A DNA stretch of 64,000 nt. Source: Allobosea sp. BH3 (GTDB taxonomy: Bacteria; Pseudomonadota; Alphaproteobacteria; Rhizobiales; Beijerinckiaceae). The notes beneath the pieces are model-generated. The model saw only the letters and a program-made list of their open reading frames with translations, had not been told where the DNA came from and searched no databases. Made by a program: the position numbers and the translations under genes. Positions 46,712 to 55,277 of this stretch are shown here, piece after piece. Every line of letters starts with the position of its first letter. Positions within the stretch are counted from its first letter, which is position 1. The DNA lies in contig NZ_JAIMCA010000001.1 in assembly GCF_025499465.1 (NCBI RefSeq), forward strand, positions 930,001 through 994,000, written 5' to 3'.

Positions 46712-47012
46712 TTTCTCTTCCGTTGAGACCGAAGGACGTCAGCTTCTTCCAGAGTGGCTTGGCTGTTATGCAGCCGAGCCCGAACGAAACTGCGAATCCC
46801 GATACCACGCAAAGCACCAAAACAATTCCGGGCCAGCCATCGTCAATGTCGACGCCACCGAAATCAAAAGCATACTCGCCAACGTAAACCAGCGCGTATA
46901 TCGACAGAAAGACTCCTGCTATCGATAACAACGCGACGTACGCCACTGCGACGACGGTCTCAAAAACGAAGATCGCCAGCTGATAACTCATCATGTTGAG
47001 CCGATCAGCCAA
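46704..47012 (-). CDS. Small membrane protein inserted in the sdh operon
   Basis: The product is 102 residues with two to three probable membrane spans ('[20 protein letters not shown]', '[18 protein letters not shown]') joined by an acidic segment ('[11 protein letters not shown]'). I do not recognise the family. It lies between sdhA and sdhB on the same strand: 11 bases after the sdhA stop, and overlapping the sdhB start by 8 bases. Its codons are visibly less GC-rich than those of the sdh genes, hinting at later insertion. It could be a complex II accessory subunit or an unrelated passenger. Confidence 0.7.
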   Translation of the reverse strand: MADRLNMMSYQLAIFVFETVVAVAYVALLSIAGVFLSIYALVYVGEYAFDFGGVDIDDGWPGIVLVLCVVSGFAVSFGLGCITAKPLWKKLTSFGLNGRENG

Positions 47013-47023
47013 CCCGCTTCTCC

Positions 47024-48856
47024 TCAGTACACCCGCGCCTTGGGCTTGATGTACTCGATGTCGTTGGACATCGTGTACGTATGCACCGGCCGGTCATCGA
47101 GCGTGACCGTGCGCTTCTCGTCGTCGGTCCAGGCGAGCGTGTGCTTCATCCAGTCCTTGTCGTCGCGGTTCGGATAGTCCTCGCGGGCATGCGCGCCGCG
47201 GCTTTCCGGGCGGTTCAGCGCCGAGTCCATGGTGACGACCGCCTGGGTGATGAGGTTATCGAACTCCAAGGTCTCGATCAGGTCCGAGTTCCAGATCAGC
47301 GAGCGATCCTTCGTGCCGACATCGGGGAGCCCGCCCCAGACCTCGTGGATGAGCTTGTGGCCCTCTTCCAGCGTGTCGCCCTCGCGATAGACGGCGCAGT
47401 TGTTCTGCATCGTCCGCTGCATCCGGTCGCGCAGCACCGCGGTCGGCGTGCCGCCGGAGGCGTTGCGATACTTGTCGAGGCGGCTGAGCGCGAGATCCGA
47501 CGAGCCCTTCGGCAGTTCCGGCTGCTTCTCGCCCGCCGTCACCGTGTCGGCGCAGCGCAGGCCGGCCGCGCGGCCGAACACCACGAGGTCGATCAGCGAG
47601 TTGGAGCCGAGGCGGTTGGCGCCATGCACCGAGACGCAGGCCGCCTCGCCGATTGCCATCAGGCCGGGAACGACCGTATCCGGGTTGCCGTCGACCTTGG
47701 TCAACACCTCGCCGTGGAAGTTCGTCGGGATGCCGCCCATGTTGTAGTGCACCGTCGGAAGAACCGGGATCGGCTCGCGCGTGACATCGACGCCGGCGAA
47801 GATCTTGGCGCTCTCCGAGATGCCGGGCAGGCGCTCGTGCAGGATCTTCGGGTCGAGATGGTCGAGGTGCAGGTAGATGTGGTCCTTGTCCTTGCCGACG
47901 CCACGGCCCGCCCGGATCTCCATCGTCATCGAGCGCGAGACGACGTCGCGCGAGGCGAGGTCCTTGGCGGAGGGGGCATAGCGCTCCATGAAGCGCTCGC
48001 CCTCGGAATTGGTGAGGTAACCGCCCTCGCCGCGCGCGCCTTCCGTGATCAGGCAGCCCGATCCGTAGATGCCGGTCGGGTGGAACTGCACGAACTCCAT
48101 GTCCTGCATCGGCAGGCCGGCGCGCAGCACCATGCCGCCGCCGTCGCCGGTGCAGGTATGGGCCGAGGTCGCGGAGAAATAGGCGCGGCCGTAGCCGCCC
48201 GTCGCCAGGATCGTCTGCTGGGAGCGGAAGCGATGCAGCGTGCCGTCATCGAGCTTGAGCGCGATCACGCCCCGGCAATGCCCGTCCTCGTCCATGATCA
48301 GGTCGATGGCGAAGTATTCGATGAAGAACTCGGTATTGTAGCGCAACGCCTGCCCATAGAGCGTGTGCAGCATGGCGTGGCCGGTGCGGTCTGCCGCGGC
48401 GCAGGTGCGCTGGGCCGGCGGGCCCTCGCCGAACTCGGTGGTCATGCCGCCGAAGGGGCGCTGGTAGATCTTGCCGTCCTCGGTGCGCGAGAAGGGCACG
48501 CCCCAATGCTCGAGCTCGTAGACGGCGGCCGGCGCGTTGCGCACCAGATATTCGATGGCGTCCTGGTCGCCCAGCCAGTCAGACCCCTTCACGGTGTCGA
48601 ACATGTGCCACTGCCAGGTGTCCTTGCCCATGTTACCGAGCGAGGCGGCGACGCCGCCCTGGGCTGCGACGGTGTGCGAGCGCGTCGGGAACACCTTGCT
48701 GATGCAGGCGGTACGCAGGCCGGCCTGCGAGCAGCCGACCGTGGCGCGAAGCCCCGCGCCGCCGGCGCCGACGACGACGACGTCGAAGGTGTGGTCGGTG
48801 ATCGGATAGGCAGTGCCGGTATAGGCCGGGACCGGGCGGGACTTGGTGATCGCCAT
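47024..48856 (-). CDS. sdhA: Succinate dehydrogenase flavoprotein subunit
   Basis: Catalytic subunit of complex II, oxidising succinate to fumarate with covalent FAD, 610 residues. The dinucleotide loop is '[15 protein letters not shown]'. The FAD-attachment His is in '[14 protein letters not shown]'. Substrate residues lie in '[21 protein letters not shown]', and the C-terminal block is '[16 protein letters not shown]'. ATG 48856 is preceded by 'ggagg', whereas an in-frame ATG five codons earlier contains that site. It lies downstream of sdhCD and upstream of the small membrane-protein gene. Confidence 0.98.
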   Translation of the reverse strand: MAITKSRPVPAYTGTAYPITDHTFDVVVVGAGGAGLRATVGCSQAGLRTACISKVFPTRSHTVAAQGGVAASLGNMGKDTWQWHMFDTVKGSDWLGDQDAIEYLVRNAPAAVYELEHWGVPFSRTEDGKIYQRPFGGMTTEFGEGPPAQRTCAAADRTGHAMLHTLYGQALRYNTEFFIEYFAIDLIMDEDGHCRGVIALKLDDGTLHRFRSQQTILATGGYGRAYFSATSAHTCTGDGGGMVLRAGLPMQDMEFVQFHPTGIYGSGCLITEGARGEGGYLTNSEGERFMERYAPSAKDLASRDVVSRSMTMEIRAGRGVGKDKDHIYLHLDHLDPKILHERLPGISESAKIFAGVDVTREPIPVLPTVHYNMGGIPTNFHGEVLTKVDGNPDTVVPGLMAIGEAACVSVHGANRLGSNSLIDLVVFGRAAGLRCADTVTAGEKQPELPKGSSDLALSRLDKYRNASGGTPTAVLRDRMQRTMQNNCAVYREGDTLEEGHKLIHEVWGGLPDVGTKDRSLIWNSDLIETLEFDNLITQAVVTMDSALNRPESRGAHAREDYPNRDDKDWMKHTLAWTDDEKRTVTLDDRPVHTYTMSNDIEYIKPKARVY

Positions 48857-48860
48857 CGGA

Positions 48861-49253
48861 TCAGCCTCCAAAAGACAGCTTCAGCACCGCGTAGACGCTG
48901 GCGGCGCCCACGGCGATGGCGAAGAAGGTGTTGCCCATCACGGCGAGGATCTTCGGAAACTCGGCATGGATGTAATCCTCGATGATGACCTGCATCCCGA
49001 GCCGCATATGGATGCAGGCCGACAGGATGAAGAGCAGCATCAGGATGGCGACGCAGGGGTTCGACAGCAGCGCGACAGCCGACGCATAGGGCCTGCCGAC
49101 GAGCGCGATCACCACGCCGACGAAGATCAGCGTGAGGATGACGTTGGCGACGGCGGTGACGCGCTGCAGCCAGAAATGACCGGTGCCGGACTTGGCGGAA
49201 CCCAGGCCGCGGACGCGGGCGAGCGGGGTGCGCATCGAGGAATTGGACAGCAT
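48861..49253 (-). CDS. sdhD: Succinate dehydrogenase membrane anchor subunit
   Basis: Small complex II membrane subunit of 130 residues with three spans. A likely haem- or quinone-site region is '[18 protein letters not shown]'. Short basic N-terminus. It lies 11 bases after sdhC and ends 4 bases before the sdhA start, so it is coupled to it. Confidence 0.93.
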   Translation of the reverse strand: MLSNSSMRTPLARVRGLGSAKSGTGHFWLQRVTAVANVILTLIFVGVVIALVGRPYASAVALLSNPCVAILMLLFILSACIHMRLGMQVIIEDYIHAEFPKILAVMGNTFFAIAVGAASVYAVLKLSFGG

Positions 49254-49264
49254 GGCGGGGCTCC

Positions 49265-49666
49265 TCAGCGCAGGACCAGCGCGACGATCCAGATCAGGAC
49301 CGTCAGAGGCGCGGAGACGGCGATCGAGAACTTCGCCATGTTCATCCGCGTCTGCGGATCATAGCCGTGCCCGAGGTCCCAGACGAAATGGCGCAGGCCG
49401 CCGACCATGTGGTGGATCAGCGAGAAGCTGTAGAGGAAGAGCACGAGGCGACCGAGGAAGGAGCCGGCGATCGCCTGGGCGGTTTCGAAGGCCGCCGGCC
49501 CGGAGGCAGCGGCGACGAGCCAGGCTGCGATCAGGATCGTGCCGAGATAAAGCCCCGTGCCGGTGACGCGGTGGGCGATGGACATCGCCATCGTCCAGGA
49601 CCAGCGATAGATCTGCAGATGCGGCGAAAGCGGGCGAGCCGCTGGCTTGACCTCGGCCAAAATCAT
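49265..49666 (-). CDS. sdhC: Succinate dehydrogenase cytochrome b556 subunit
   Basis: First gene of the sdh operon, 133 residues with three membrane spans. The family signature is visible: 'RPLSPHLQIYRW', 'SIAHRVTGTGL' and the haem-ligand block 'LIHHMVGGLRHFVWD'. It anchors SdhAB and binds haem b and quinone. The start is ATG 49666. A 150-bp gap upstream, before the MaoC gene end, probably holds the operon promoter. Confidence 0.96.
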   Translation of the reverse strand: MILAEVKPAARPLSPHLQIYRWSWTMAMSIAHRVTGTGLYLGTILIAAWLVAAASGPAAFETAQAIAGSFLGRLVLFLYSFSLIHHMVGGLRHFVWDLGHGYDPQTRMNMAKFSIAVSAPLTVLIWIVALVLR

Positions 49667-49816
49667 TCTCCGGTCAGGCGGTCCGCCGACGCGGCAGACC
49701 CGTTTTGCATCATTCTAGAGTGACTGGCTCTGTAACGAAACCAGCCCGATGCCGCAATGCGGCACGCGCAAAGGAAAGTTACAGATTCTGAAATTCGTCA
49801 TTTTGTTGCCGAAAGC

Positions 49817-50896
49817 TTAACGCGGCAGCAGCGCCCAGTAATCGAAATCGAGGATCACGCTGGGATCGTAGTCCTCGCCCACGCGCAGCGGATAGGCGCC
49901 GCAGGGCTGGTTCTTCGTGGCGACGAGCCTCAGCCGCAGCGCTCCGACATCCTCGCGGCCGGGTAGCGCCGCGCTCTCCAGCACCTCGCTCCAGGCATAG
50001 ACGGTATCGCCCGCGAAGAGCGGCGCGACATGGCGCCCGCCATTGATCGCGGCGATGTGGAAGGCATTGCCCAGCCCGTTGAAGGACAGCGCCCGCGCCA
50101 GGCTGATGACATGGCCGCCATAGATCAGGCGCTTGCCGAAACGACTCCCCTTCGCCGCATGGGCGTCGAAATGCACCTTGGCGGTGTTCTGGTAGAGGCG
50201 CGTGGCGATCTGGTGCTCGGCCTCCTCGACGGTCATCCCGTCGACATGGTCGATGCACTCGCCCTTGGAATAGTCGCCCCAGCGATAGGGCGAGCCGGCC
50301 AGCGCCTCCTCATAACCCGCAAGCCCGATGGGCGGGCAGCCGCCGCCTAGCTCGGCGGCCGGCACGGCCTTCGGCACCTCCGGCGCATGCTCGGCATGGG
50401 CCGGCGTGCCCGGCACGCGCTTGCGCACCAGCACCCAGCGGACATAGCTCAGCACCGCATCGCCATGCTGGTTGCGGCCGATCGAACGGACATAGACGAT
50501 GCCGGCATCGCCGGATGAGGTCTGCTTCAGCCCGATGACCTTCGAGGTGGTCGAGAGCGTGTCGCCCGGGAAGACGGGGCGCAGGAAGCGGCCATCCGCA
50601 TAACCAAGATTGGCGACGGCATTGAGCGAGACATCCGGCACGGTCTTGCCGAAGACGATGTGGAAGACCAGCAAGTCGTCGACAGGCGCGGCCGGATAGC
50701 CGAGCCCCTTCGCAAAATCATCGGAGGACTGGACGGCAAAGCGCGGCCCGTAAAGCGCGGTATAAAGCGAGACATCCCCGGCCGTGACCGTACGCGGCGT
50801 CGCATGGACGATCTGCTCGCCGACCGCGAAATCCTCGAAGAAGCGGCCGGGATTGGTCTTGGGCGCGGACGCAGTCTTGGGCGCGGTCTCGGACAT
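49817..50896 (-). CDS. MaoC-family dehydratase, probable mesaconyl-CoA hydratase type
   Basis: Double-hotdog enoyl-CoA hydratase-like protein of 359 residues. The first half, about 15-170, has 'EDFAVGEQIVHATPRTVT' and 'LRPVFPGDTLSTTSKV'. The second half, about 195-355, has 'KRLIYGGHVISLARAL' and 'APLFAGDTVYAWSEV'. Full-length double-domain MaoC proteins of this size include beta-methylmalyl-CoA dehydratase (mesaconyl-CoA hydratase) of the ethylmalonyl-CoA pathway. The CoA-ester lyase gene at 52824 supports that, but it remains inference. ATG 50896 was chosen; the open frame 27 codons further up lacks family similarity. Confidence 0.8.
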   Translation of the reverse strand: MSETAPKTASAPKTNPGRFFEDFAVGEQIVHATPRTVTAGDVSLYTALYGPRFAVQSSDDFAKGLGYPAAPVDDLLVFHIVFGKTVPDVSLNAVANLGYADGRFLRPVFPGDTLSTTSKVIGLKQTSSGDAGIVYVRSIGRNQHGDAVLSYVRWVLVRKRVPGTPAHAEHAPEVPKAVPAAELGGGCPPIGLAGYEEALAGSPYRWGDYSKGECIDHVDGMTVEEAEHQIATRLYQNTAKVHFDAHAAKGSRFGKRLIYGGHVISLARALSFNGLGNAFHIAAINGGRHVAPLFAGDTVYAWSEVLESAALPGREDVGALRLRLVATKNQPCGAYPLRVGEDYDPSVILDFDYWALLPR

Positions 50897-50980
50897 GGGA
50901 TGCGGGCTCGGGTTGGCTCTGGCTGAGTGTGCGCCGCGCCGACGGGCAGCGTCCAGCCCCAACGAAAGATCGAGCATCCC

Positions 50981-51024
50981 TTGTCATTCCGGGTCTGCCG
51001 CTTCGCGGCATCCCGGAATGACAA
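50981..51024. repeat. Intergenic hairpin repeat ('cattccggg' type)
   Basis: 'ttgtcattccggg' (50981-50993) pairs exactly with 'cccggaatgacaa' (51012-51024), a 13-bp stem with a GC-rich loop. It lies just past the stop of the dehydratase fusion and ahead of the MaoC gene. Same family as the arms at 22202-22298, and it may act as a terminator. Confidence 0.75.
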
Positions 51025-51028
51025 CGGC

Positions 51029-52741
51029 TCACCCCACGATCGTCGCGAGTTTCGCCAGATCGACATTCGCCCCGCAGACCAGCACGCCGAGCCGCTCCCC
51101 CGCTGCCGGCTTGTAGGCGCCGGAGAGCAGCGCCCCGAGCGCAGCCGCACCGCCCGGCTCGACCGCGAGGCGGAAATCGCGCCAGAGCGTCCCCTGAGCT
51201 TCAGTAATCGCGGCATCGGGCACCAGCACGATCTGATCGACCGCGTCCTTCGTCGCGTCATAGACGAGCTGGCCGACATTGCGCGCGCCGAGCGAATCCG
51301 CGGCGACCGAAGCAACCTTGACCTCGACAGGCCCCTTCGCCTCGAAGGCCGCCTGCAGGGCGCGCGAGCCCTCCGGCTCGACGCCGACGACCTTGACCTT
51401 CGAGCCGGCGAACCAGCTCGCGATCCCCGAGATCAGGCCGCCGCCGCCGACCGCGACGAGAACGGTGTCGAGATCGGACTCCTGGCTGTCCCATTCGCGG
51501 CCGAGCGTACCCTGGCCGGCAATGGTCTCCACCGCCGCGAAGGGGTGGATTTTGAGCGCGCCGGTCTCGGCCACGAAGCGATCGCAGGCGGCCTGCGCAT
51601 CGTCATATTGCGCCCCACCGACCACTACATCGGCACCGAAGCGACGGATCGCCTCGATCTTCGCGGCCGGCGAGATCTCCGGCACGAAGATCGAGGCCTT
51701 CACGCCGCGCTTCATCGCCGCATAAGCCACGGCCGCGCCGTGATTGCCGCCGGAAGCAGCCGAGACGCCGGCAGCCGGCACCGGCAGAGAAAGCAGGTTG
51801 TTGAAGGCGCCGCGCGTCTTGAAGGAGCCGGCATGCTGCAGGCATTCGAGCTTTAGCGAGATATCCGCGCCCGAGCCGAAGGCGCCTGTGCCCAGCCGCA
51901 TCACCGGCGTGACGCGAGCATGGCCGGCGATGCGCGCGGCGGCGGCCTCGATCATCGGGCGGGTGACGGGGCGCTCGGTCATGGCGGAATCCTGTGCGGG
52001 CGGGCGCTCGGACCGGAAGGTCCAGATCGCGATGGGAAGCCCGTGGCTATCGCGTCCCGGCGGATCGGGGAAGGGCGTTCCGCGCCCGGCGGCGATGTGC
52101 CGGGCGACGACCAGAGCCGCCAGCGCGTCGAGCGCATCGTCGGCCGCAGCGCCGCGCGGCGGCCGCGCATGGGCGACGTCCATGGAGATGCCGGCCGCGA
52201 CAAGGAGCGCGCGACGCTCCGCCATGCCGGCAGGATTGACCACGCCCCTGATCTTCTTCGGCGTCGTAAGCGATGCCCCCTTCATCGTCCGGAAGGCGAG
52301 TTCGGGATGCACCTCGAAGACCCGCTCGCGCAATGGCGGGGTCTGCCGCAGCAGCAGGTCGATCTCGCGGATCTTGGGAAAGAGATGGAAGCCCTGCTTC
52401 GAGACCTTCCGCGGCGGCTCGGAAAAGGAGAGCGCCAGCCGGCACGCGTCCCAATAATCCTCCGCCTCCACGGCAGCGCGGGCGGGAATCGAGAAGACGG
52501 AGGATTGACGCTCCCCAAGCAGCGGCCGCACCAGTTGCTCCGGCCCGCGCCCCGAACCGTTGACCCGGTCGGGCAGGCCGATCGGCATGTCCACTGCAAC
52601 GAGCGACGCCGCGTCAGGGCCTTCCAGCAGATCGGCGAGCCGCGGCACGACGCGCAGCAGCGGCGGTTCCTTGGCCTCGGTGTCCACCAGCGCGGCGATC
52701 CAGCCCGCCTTGCAGCCATCGACACCCGCGATCCACGCCAT
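51029..52741 (-). CDS. In-frame fusion of a DUF429 protein with a threonine/serine dehydratase
   Basis: One uninterrupted frame of 570 residues. Residues 1-253 match DUF429 ('AGVDGCKAGWIAALVD', 'VAVDMPIGLPDR', 'AADDALDALAAL'), ending with that family's usual C-terminal 'GLPIAIWTF'. Residues 254-570 form a complete fold-type II PLP enzyme. Its PLP lysine is K308 ('AGSFKTRGAF', K55 of that part), with the phosphate loop 'VGGGGLISG' and the 'SGGNHGAAVA' block. An internal ATG at 51982 with 'aggatt' ahead would start a normal 317-residue dehydratase, so both a fusion and a separate enzyme may be made. Divergent from the CoA-ester lyase. Confidence 0.85.
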   Translation of the reverse strand: MAWIAGVDGCKAGWIAALVDTEAKEPPLLRVVPRLADLLEGPDAASLVAVDMPIGLPDRVNGSGRGPEQLVRPLLGERQSSVFSIPARAAVEAEDYWDACRLALSFSEPPRKVSKQGFHLFPKIREIDLLLRQTPPLRERVFEVHPELAFRTMKGASLTTPKKIRGVVNPAGMAERRALLVAAGISMDVAHARPPRGAAADDALDALAALVVARHIAAGRGTPFPDPPGRDSHGLPIAIWTFRSERPPAQDSAMTERPVTRPMIEAAAARIAGHARVTPVMRLGTGAFGSGADISLKLECLQHAGSFKTRGAFNNLLSLPVPAAGVSAASGGNHGAAVAYAAMKRGVKASIFVPEISPAAKIEAIRRFGADVVVGGAQYDDAQAACDRFVAETGALKIHPFAAVETIAGQGTLGREWDSQESDLDTVLVAVGGGGLISGIASWFAGSKVKVVGVEPEGSRALQAAFEAKGPVEVKVASVAADSLGARNVGQLVYDATKDAVDQIVLVPDAAITEAQGTLWRDFRLAVEPGGAAALGALLSGAYKPAAGERLGVLVCGANVDLAKLATIVG

Positions 52742-52823
52742 GGCCGCTCCTCCTTTCGCACAACTGCCGTTGCAGTCCTGTCACGTCTAGTGTGCAGTGC
52801 AGCGCAATCCGCCAGGAGGCATC

Positions 52824-53702
52824 ATGACCAAGATCCATCCCCGCCGCAGCGCCCTCTACATGCCCGGCTCGAATGCCCGCGCGCTCGAAAAGGCCCGCGA
52901 GCTCCCCGCCGACGTCCTGATCCTCGATCTGGAGGACGCGGTCGCGCCCGACGCCAAGGCGGCGGCACGCGAACAGGTCTGCGCCGCGGTCAAGGCCGGC
53001 GGCTATGGCCGGCGCGAGCTGGTGATCCGCGTGAACGGGCTCGACACCCCCTGGTTCAAGGACGACCTCGCCGCCGCCGCAGAGGCCGGGCCCGACGCCA
53101 TCCTGATCCCGAAAGTTTCGTCGCCGGAGACGCTGCAGCAGGTCGGCACGCTTCTGGAGGGCCTGTGGGCCGCGCCCGGTATCCGGGTCTGGGCGATGGT
53201 CGAGACGCCGCTCGCCATCCTCGACATCGAGCGCATCGCGCGGGCCGCACGGGACCGGCGCACGCGCCTGTCCTGCTTCGTCATGGGCACCAACGACCTC
53301 GCCAAGGAGACGCGCGCCCGCTTCCTGCCCGGCCGCGGCCCGATGCTGCCCTGGCTGACGAGCGCGCTGCTCGCCGCCCGCGCGCACGGCATCGACATCC
53401 TCGACGGCGTCTACAATGACATCAAGGACGAGGCCGGCTTCCAGGCCGAGTGCGAGCAGGCGCGCGATCTCGGTTTCGACGGCAAGACGCTGATCCACCC
53501 GGCCCAGCTCGGCCCCGCCAATGCCGTCTTCGCGCCGGACGCGGCGGAGCTGGCGCGGGCCCGAGCGGTCATCGCCGCCTTCGACCAGCCGGAGAACGCC
53601 GGCAAGGGCGCGATCCAGCTCGACGGGCGCATGGTCGAACTGCTCCACGCCGAGATCGCCCGCCGGACGGTGGCACTGGCGGACGCGATCACCAGCGCTT
53701 GA
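52824..53702 (+). CDS. CoA-ester lyase (HpcH/HpaI, CitE-like)
   Basis: Mg-dependent lyase or thioesterase of 292 residues acting on malyl- or methylmalyl-CoA-like esters. Typical blocks are 'RRSALYMPGSNARALEKA', 'LILDLEDAVAPDAK', 'VWAMVETPLAILD' and 'GKTLIHPAQLGPAN'. It resembles CitE/Mcl2 (malyl-CoA thioesterase) in size more than the longer Mcl1 lyase. ATG 52824 follows 'aggagg' at 6 bases; the frame upstream is short and weak. Divergent from the DUF429 fusion, with a large inverted repeat downstream. With the MaoC protein it hints at ethylmalonyl-CoA pathway chemistry. Confidence 0.85.
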   Translation: MTKIHPRRSALYMPGSNARALEKARELPADVLILDLEDAVAPDAKAAAREQVCAAVKAGGYGRRELVIRVNGLDTPWFKDDLAAAAEAGPDAILIPKVSSPETLQQVGTLLEGLWAAPGIRVWAMVETPLAILDIERIARAARDRRTRLSCFVMGTNDLAKETRARFLPGRGPMLPWLTSALLAARAHGIDILDGVYNDIKDEAGFQAECEQARDLGFDGKTLIHPAQLGPANAVFAPDAAELARARAVIAAFDQPENAGKGAIQLDGRMVELLHAEIARRTVALADAITSA

Positions 53703-53703
53703 G

Positions 53704-53848
53704 CCTTCTCCCCTCGGGGGAGAAGGTGGCACGGCGAAGCCGTGACGGATGAGGGCAGAGCCTCGGCCGGAAACAAGAAAGGGCCGCTAGCGCGACCCTT
53801 CCCTCATCCGTCTGCTGCGCAGACACCTTCTCCCCCGAGGGGAGAAGG
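53704..53848. repeat. Large inverted repeat between convergent genes
   Basis: The left arm begins 'ccttctcccctcgggggaga' and runs on to 'gatgaggg'. The right arm begins 'ccctcatccgtctgctgcgc' and ends 'cccccgaggggagaagg'. The arms pair over most of about 45 bases each around a short centre, and each also folds on itself. It is a dispersed rhizobial-type element lying between the CoA-ester lyase and pyrophosphatase genes, and probably ends transcription from both. Confidence 0.85.
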
Positions 53849-53851
53849 GCT

Positions 53852-54388
53852 TCACGCCTTCGCGGCCTTGGCGCGGTCCATCGCCTCGACGATGAGCTTC
53901 TTGGCCATGGCGGCGTCGCCCCAGCCCTTGAGCTTCACCCACTTGCCAGGCTCCAGATCCTTGTAGTGCTCGAAGAAGTGCTGGATCTGGTCGAGCGTGA
54001 TCTGCGGCAGATCGGTGTAGTTGTGGACGTTCTCGTAGCGCTTGGTCAGCTTCGGCACCGGCACGGCGATGATCTTCTCGTCGCCGCCGCCCTCGTCCTC
54101 CATCAGCATCACGCCGATCGGGCGCACGGCGATGTAGGAGCCCGGAACCAGCGGGCGCGTATTGGCGACCAGCACGTCGCACGGGTCGCCATCTTCGGAG
54201 AGCGTGTGCGGGATGAAGCCGTAATTCCCCGGATAGCGCATCGGCGTATAGAGGAAGCGGTCGACGAAGAGCGTGCCGGCTTCCTTGTCCATCTCATACT
54301 TGATCGGTTCGCCGCCGATCGCCACTTCGATCACGACATTGACTTCGTCGGGCGGGTTCTTGCCGATGGAGATGGCGTCGATGCGCAT
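53852..54388 (-). CDS. ppa: Inorganic pyrophosphatase
   Basis: Family I soluble pyrophosphatase, 178 residues, the normal bacterial size. The signature 'DGDPCDVLV' carries the metal-binding aspartates. '[16 protein letters not shown]' and '[15 protein letters not shown]' are further family blocks. It hydrolyses PPi to drive biosynthesis. The start is ATG 54388. It stands alone; the gap upstream contains a small hairpin, 'ggttggaaaagtccaacc'. Confidence 0.97.
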   Translation of the reverse strand: MRIDAISIGKNPPDEVNVVIEVAIGGEPIKYEMDKEAGTLFVDRFLYTPMRYPGNYGFIPHTLSEDGDPCDVLVANTRPLVPGSYIAVRPIGVMLMEDEGGGDEKIIAVPVPKLTKRYENVHNYTDLPQITLDQIQHFFEHYKDLEPGKWVKLKGWGDAAMAKKLIVEAMDRAKAAKA

Positions 54389-54550
54389 TGGTTAACCTGT
54401 CACTGAGATATTTCGCCGGGCCTTATGCAATTTCGGTTGGAAAAGTCCAACCCATTCCTTGATCTACGTAAACGGCGACAGGCTCCGCAATTTGCGCAAC
54501 CGGTTTCGCACTGCTATCGGGCGCCGCATGAATTCGACTGAAGTATCATC

Positions 54551-55273
54551 ATGCTGACCCGGCCGCGCTCCGACGAGGAACGCTACGCCCGCCGCATGGC
54601 GCGCATCGCCCGCTGGGACCGGCCCATCGAAAGTGGCGGTCAGCGCCTGCGCGCCTGGGCCAACATGCTGCTCGTCGACCACGGCATCTTCCGCTTGGCC
54701 TATCTCAACGCGCATCGCGTCACACCGCGCCTCTGGCGCTCGGCCCAGCCGGCGCCGCACCAGATAGCACGTTTCGCCCGCGAGGGCGTCAAGACCATCG
54801 TCAATCTGCGTGGCGGCCGCGAGCATGGCTCATGGCCCCTGCAGAAGGAAGCCTGCGAGCGCCACGGCATCCGGCTGGTCGATTTCGTGCTGCGCTCGCG
54901 CGGCGCGCCGGACCGCGAGACCATCCTCGGCGCCGAGGCTTTCTTCGAGGAACTGGCGGAGCCGGCGCTGGTCCATTGCAAGTCCGGCGCGGACAGGGCC
55001 GGTTTCTTCTCGGCGCTCTATCTGCTGGTGCATGAGAAGCTGCCGCTGGCCGAGGCGATGCGTCAGCTCTCGTTGCGCTATGGCCATTTCCGCTTCGCCA
55101 AGACCGGCATCCTCGATGCCTTCTTCGAGGCCTATCGCCGCGAGGGCGATGCCAAGGGTATTCCCTTCCTCGAATGGGTCAGGACCGTCTACGACCCGGA
55201 CCGGCTGGAACGCGAGTTCAAGCCGGGGCTGATCTCCTCGCTGATCGCCGACAGGCTGATACGCCGGGAGTAG
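54551..55273 (+). CDS. Tyrosine/dual-specificity phosphatase-like protein
   Basis: The product is 240 residues. The P-loop Cx5R is 'VHCKSGADRAGFF', with Cys143 and Arg149. Upstream 'LWRSAQPAPHQIARFAREG' and 'IVNLRGGREH' are typical of the bacterial DSP-like family that includes capsule- and lipid-related phosphatases. The general-acid Asp is probably in 'DFVLRSRGAPD'. No signal peptide. It is convergent with the flippase gene, ending 5 bases before its stop. A role in polysaccharide or phospholipid regulation would fit that neighbour but is unproved. Confidence 0.87.
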   Translation: MLTRPRSDEERYARRMARIARWDRPIESGGQRLRAWANMLLVDHGIFRLAYLNAHRVTPRLWRSAQPAPHQIARFAREGVKTIVNLRGGREHGSWPLQKEACERHGIRLVDFVLRSRGAPDRETILGAEAFFEELAEPALVHCKSGADRAGFFSALYLLVHEKLPLAEAMRQLSLRYGHFRFAKTGILDAFFEAYRREGDAKGIPFLEWVRTVYDPDRLEREFKPGLISSLIADRLIRRE

Positions 55274-55277
55274 CGCT

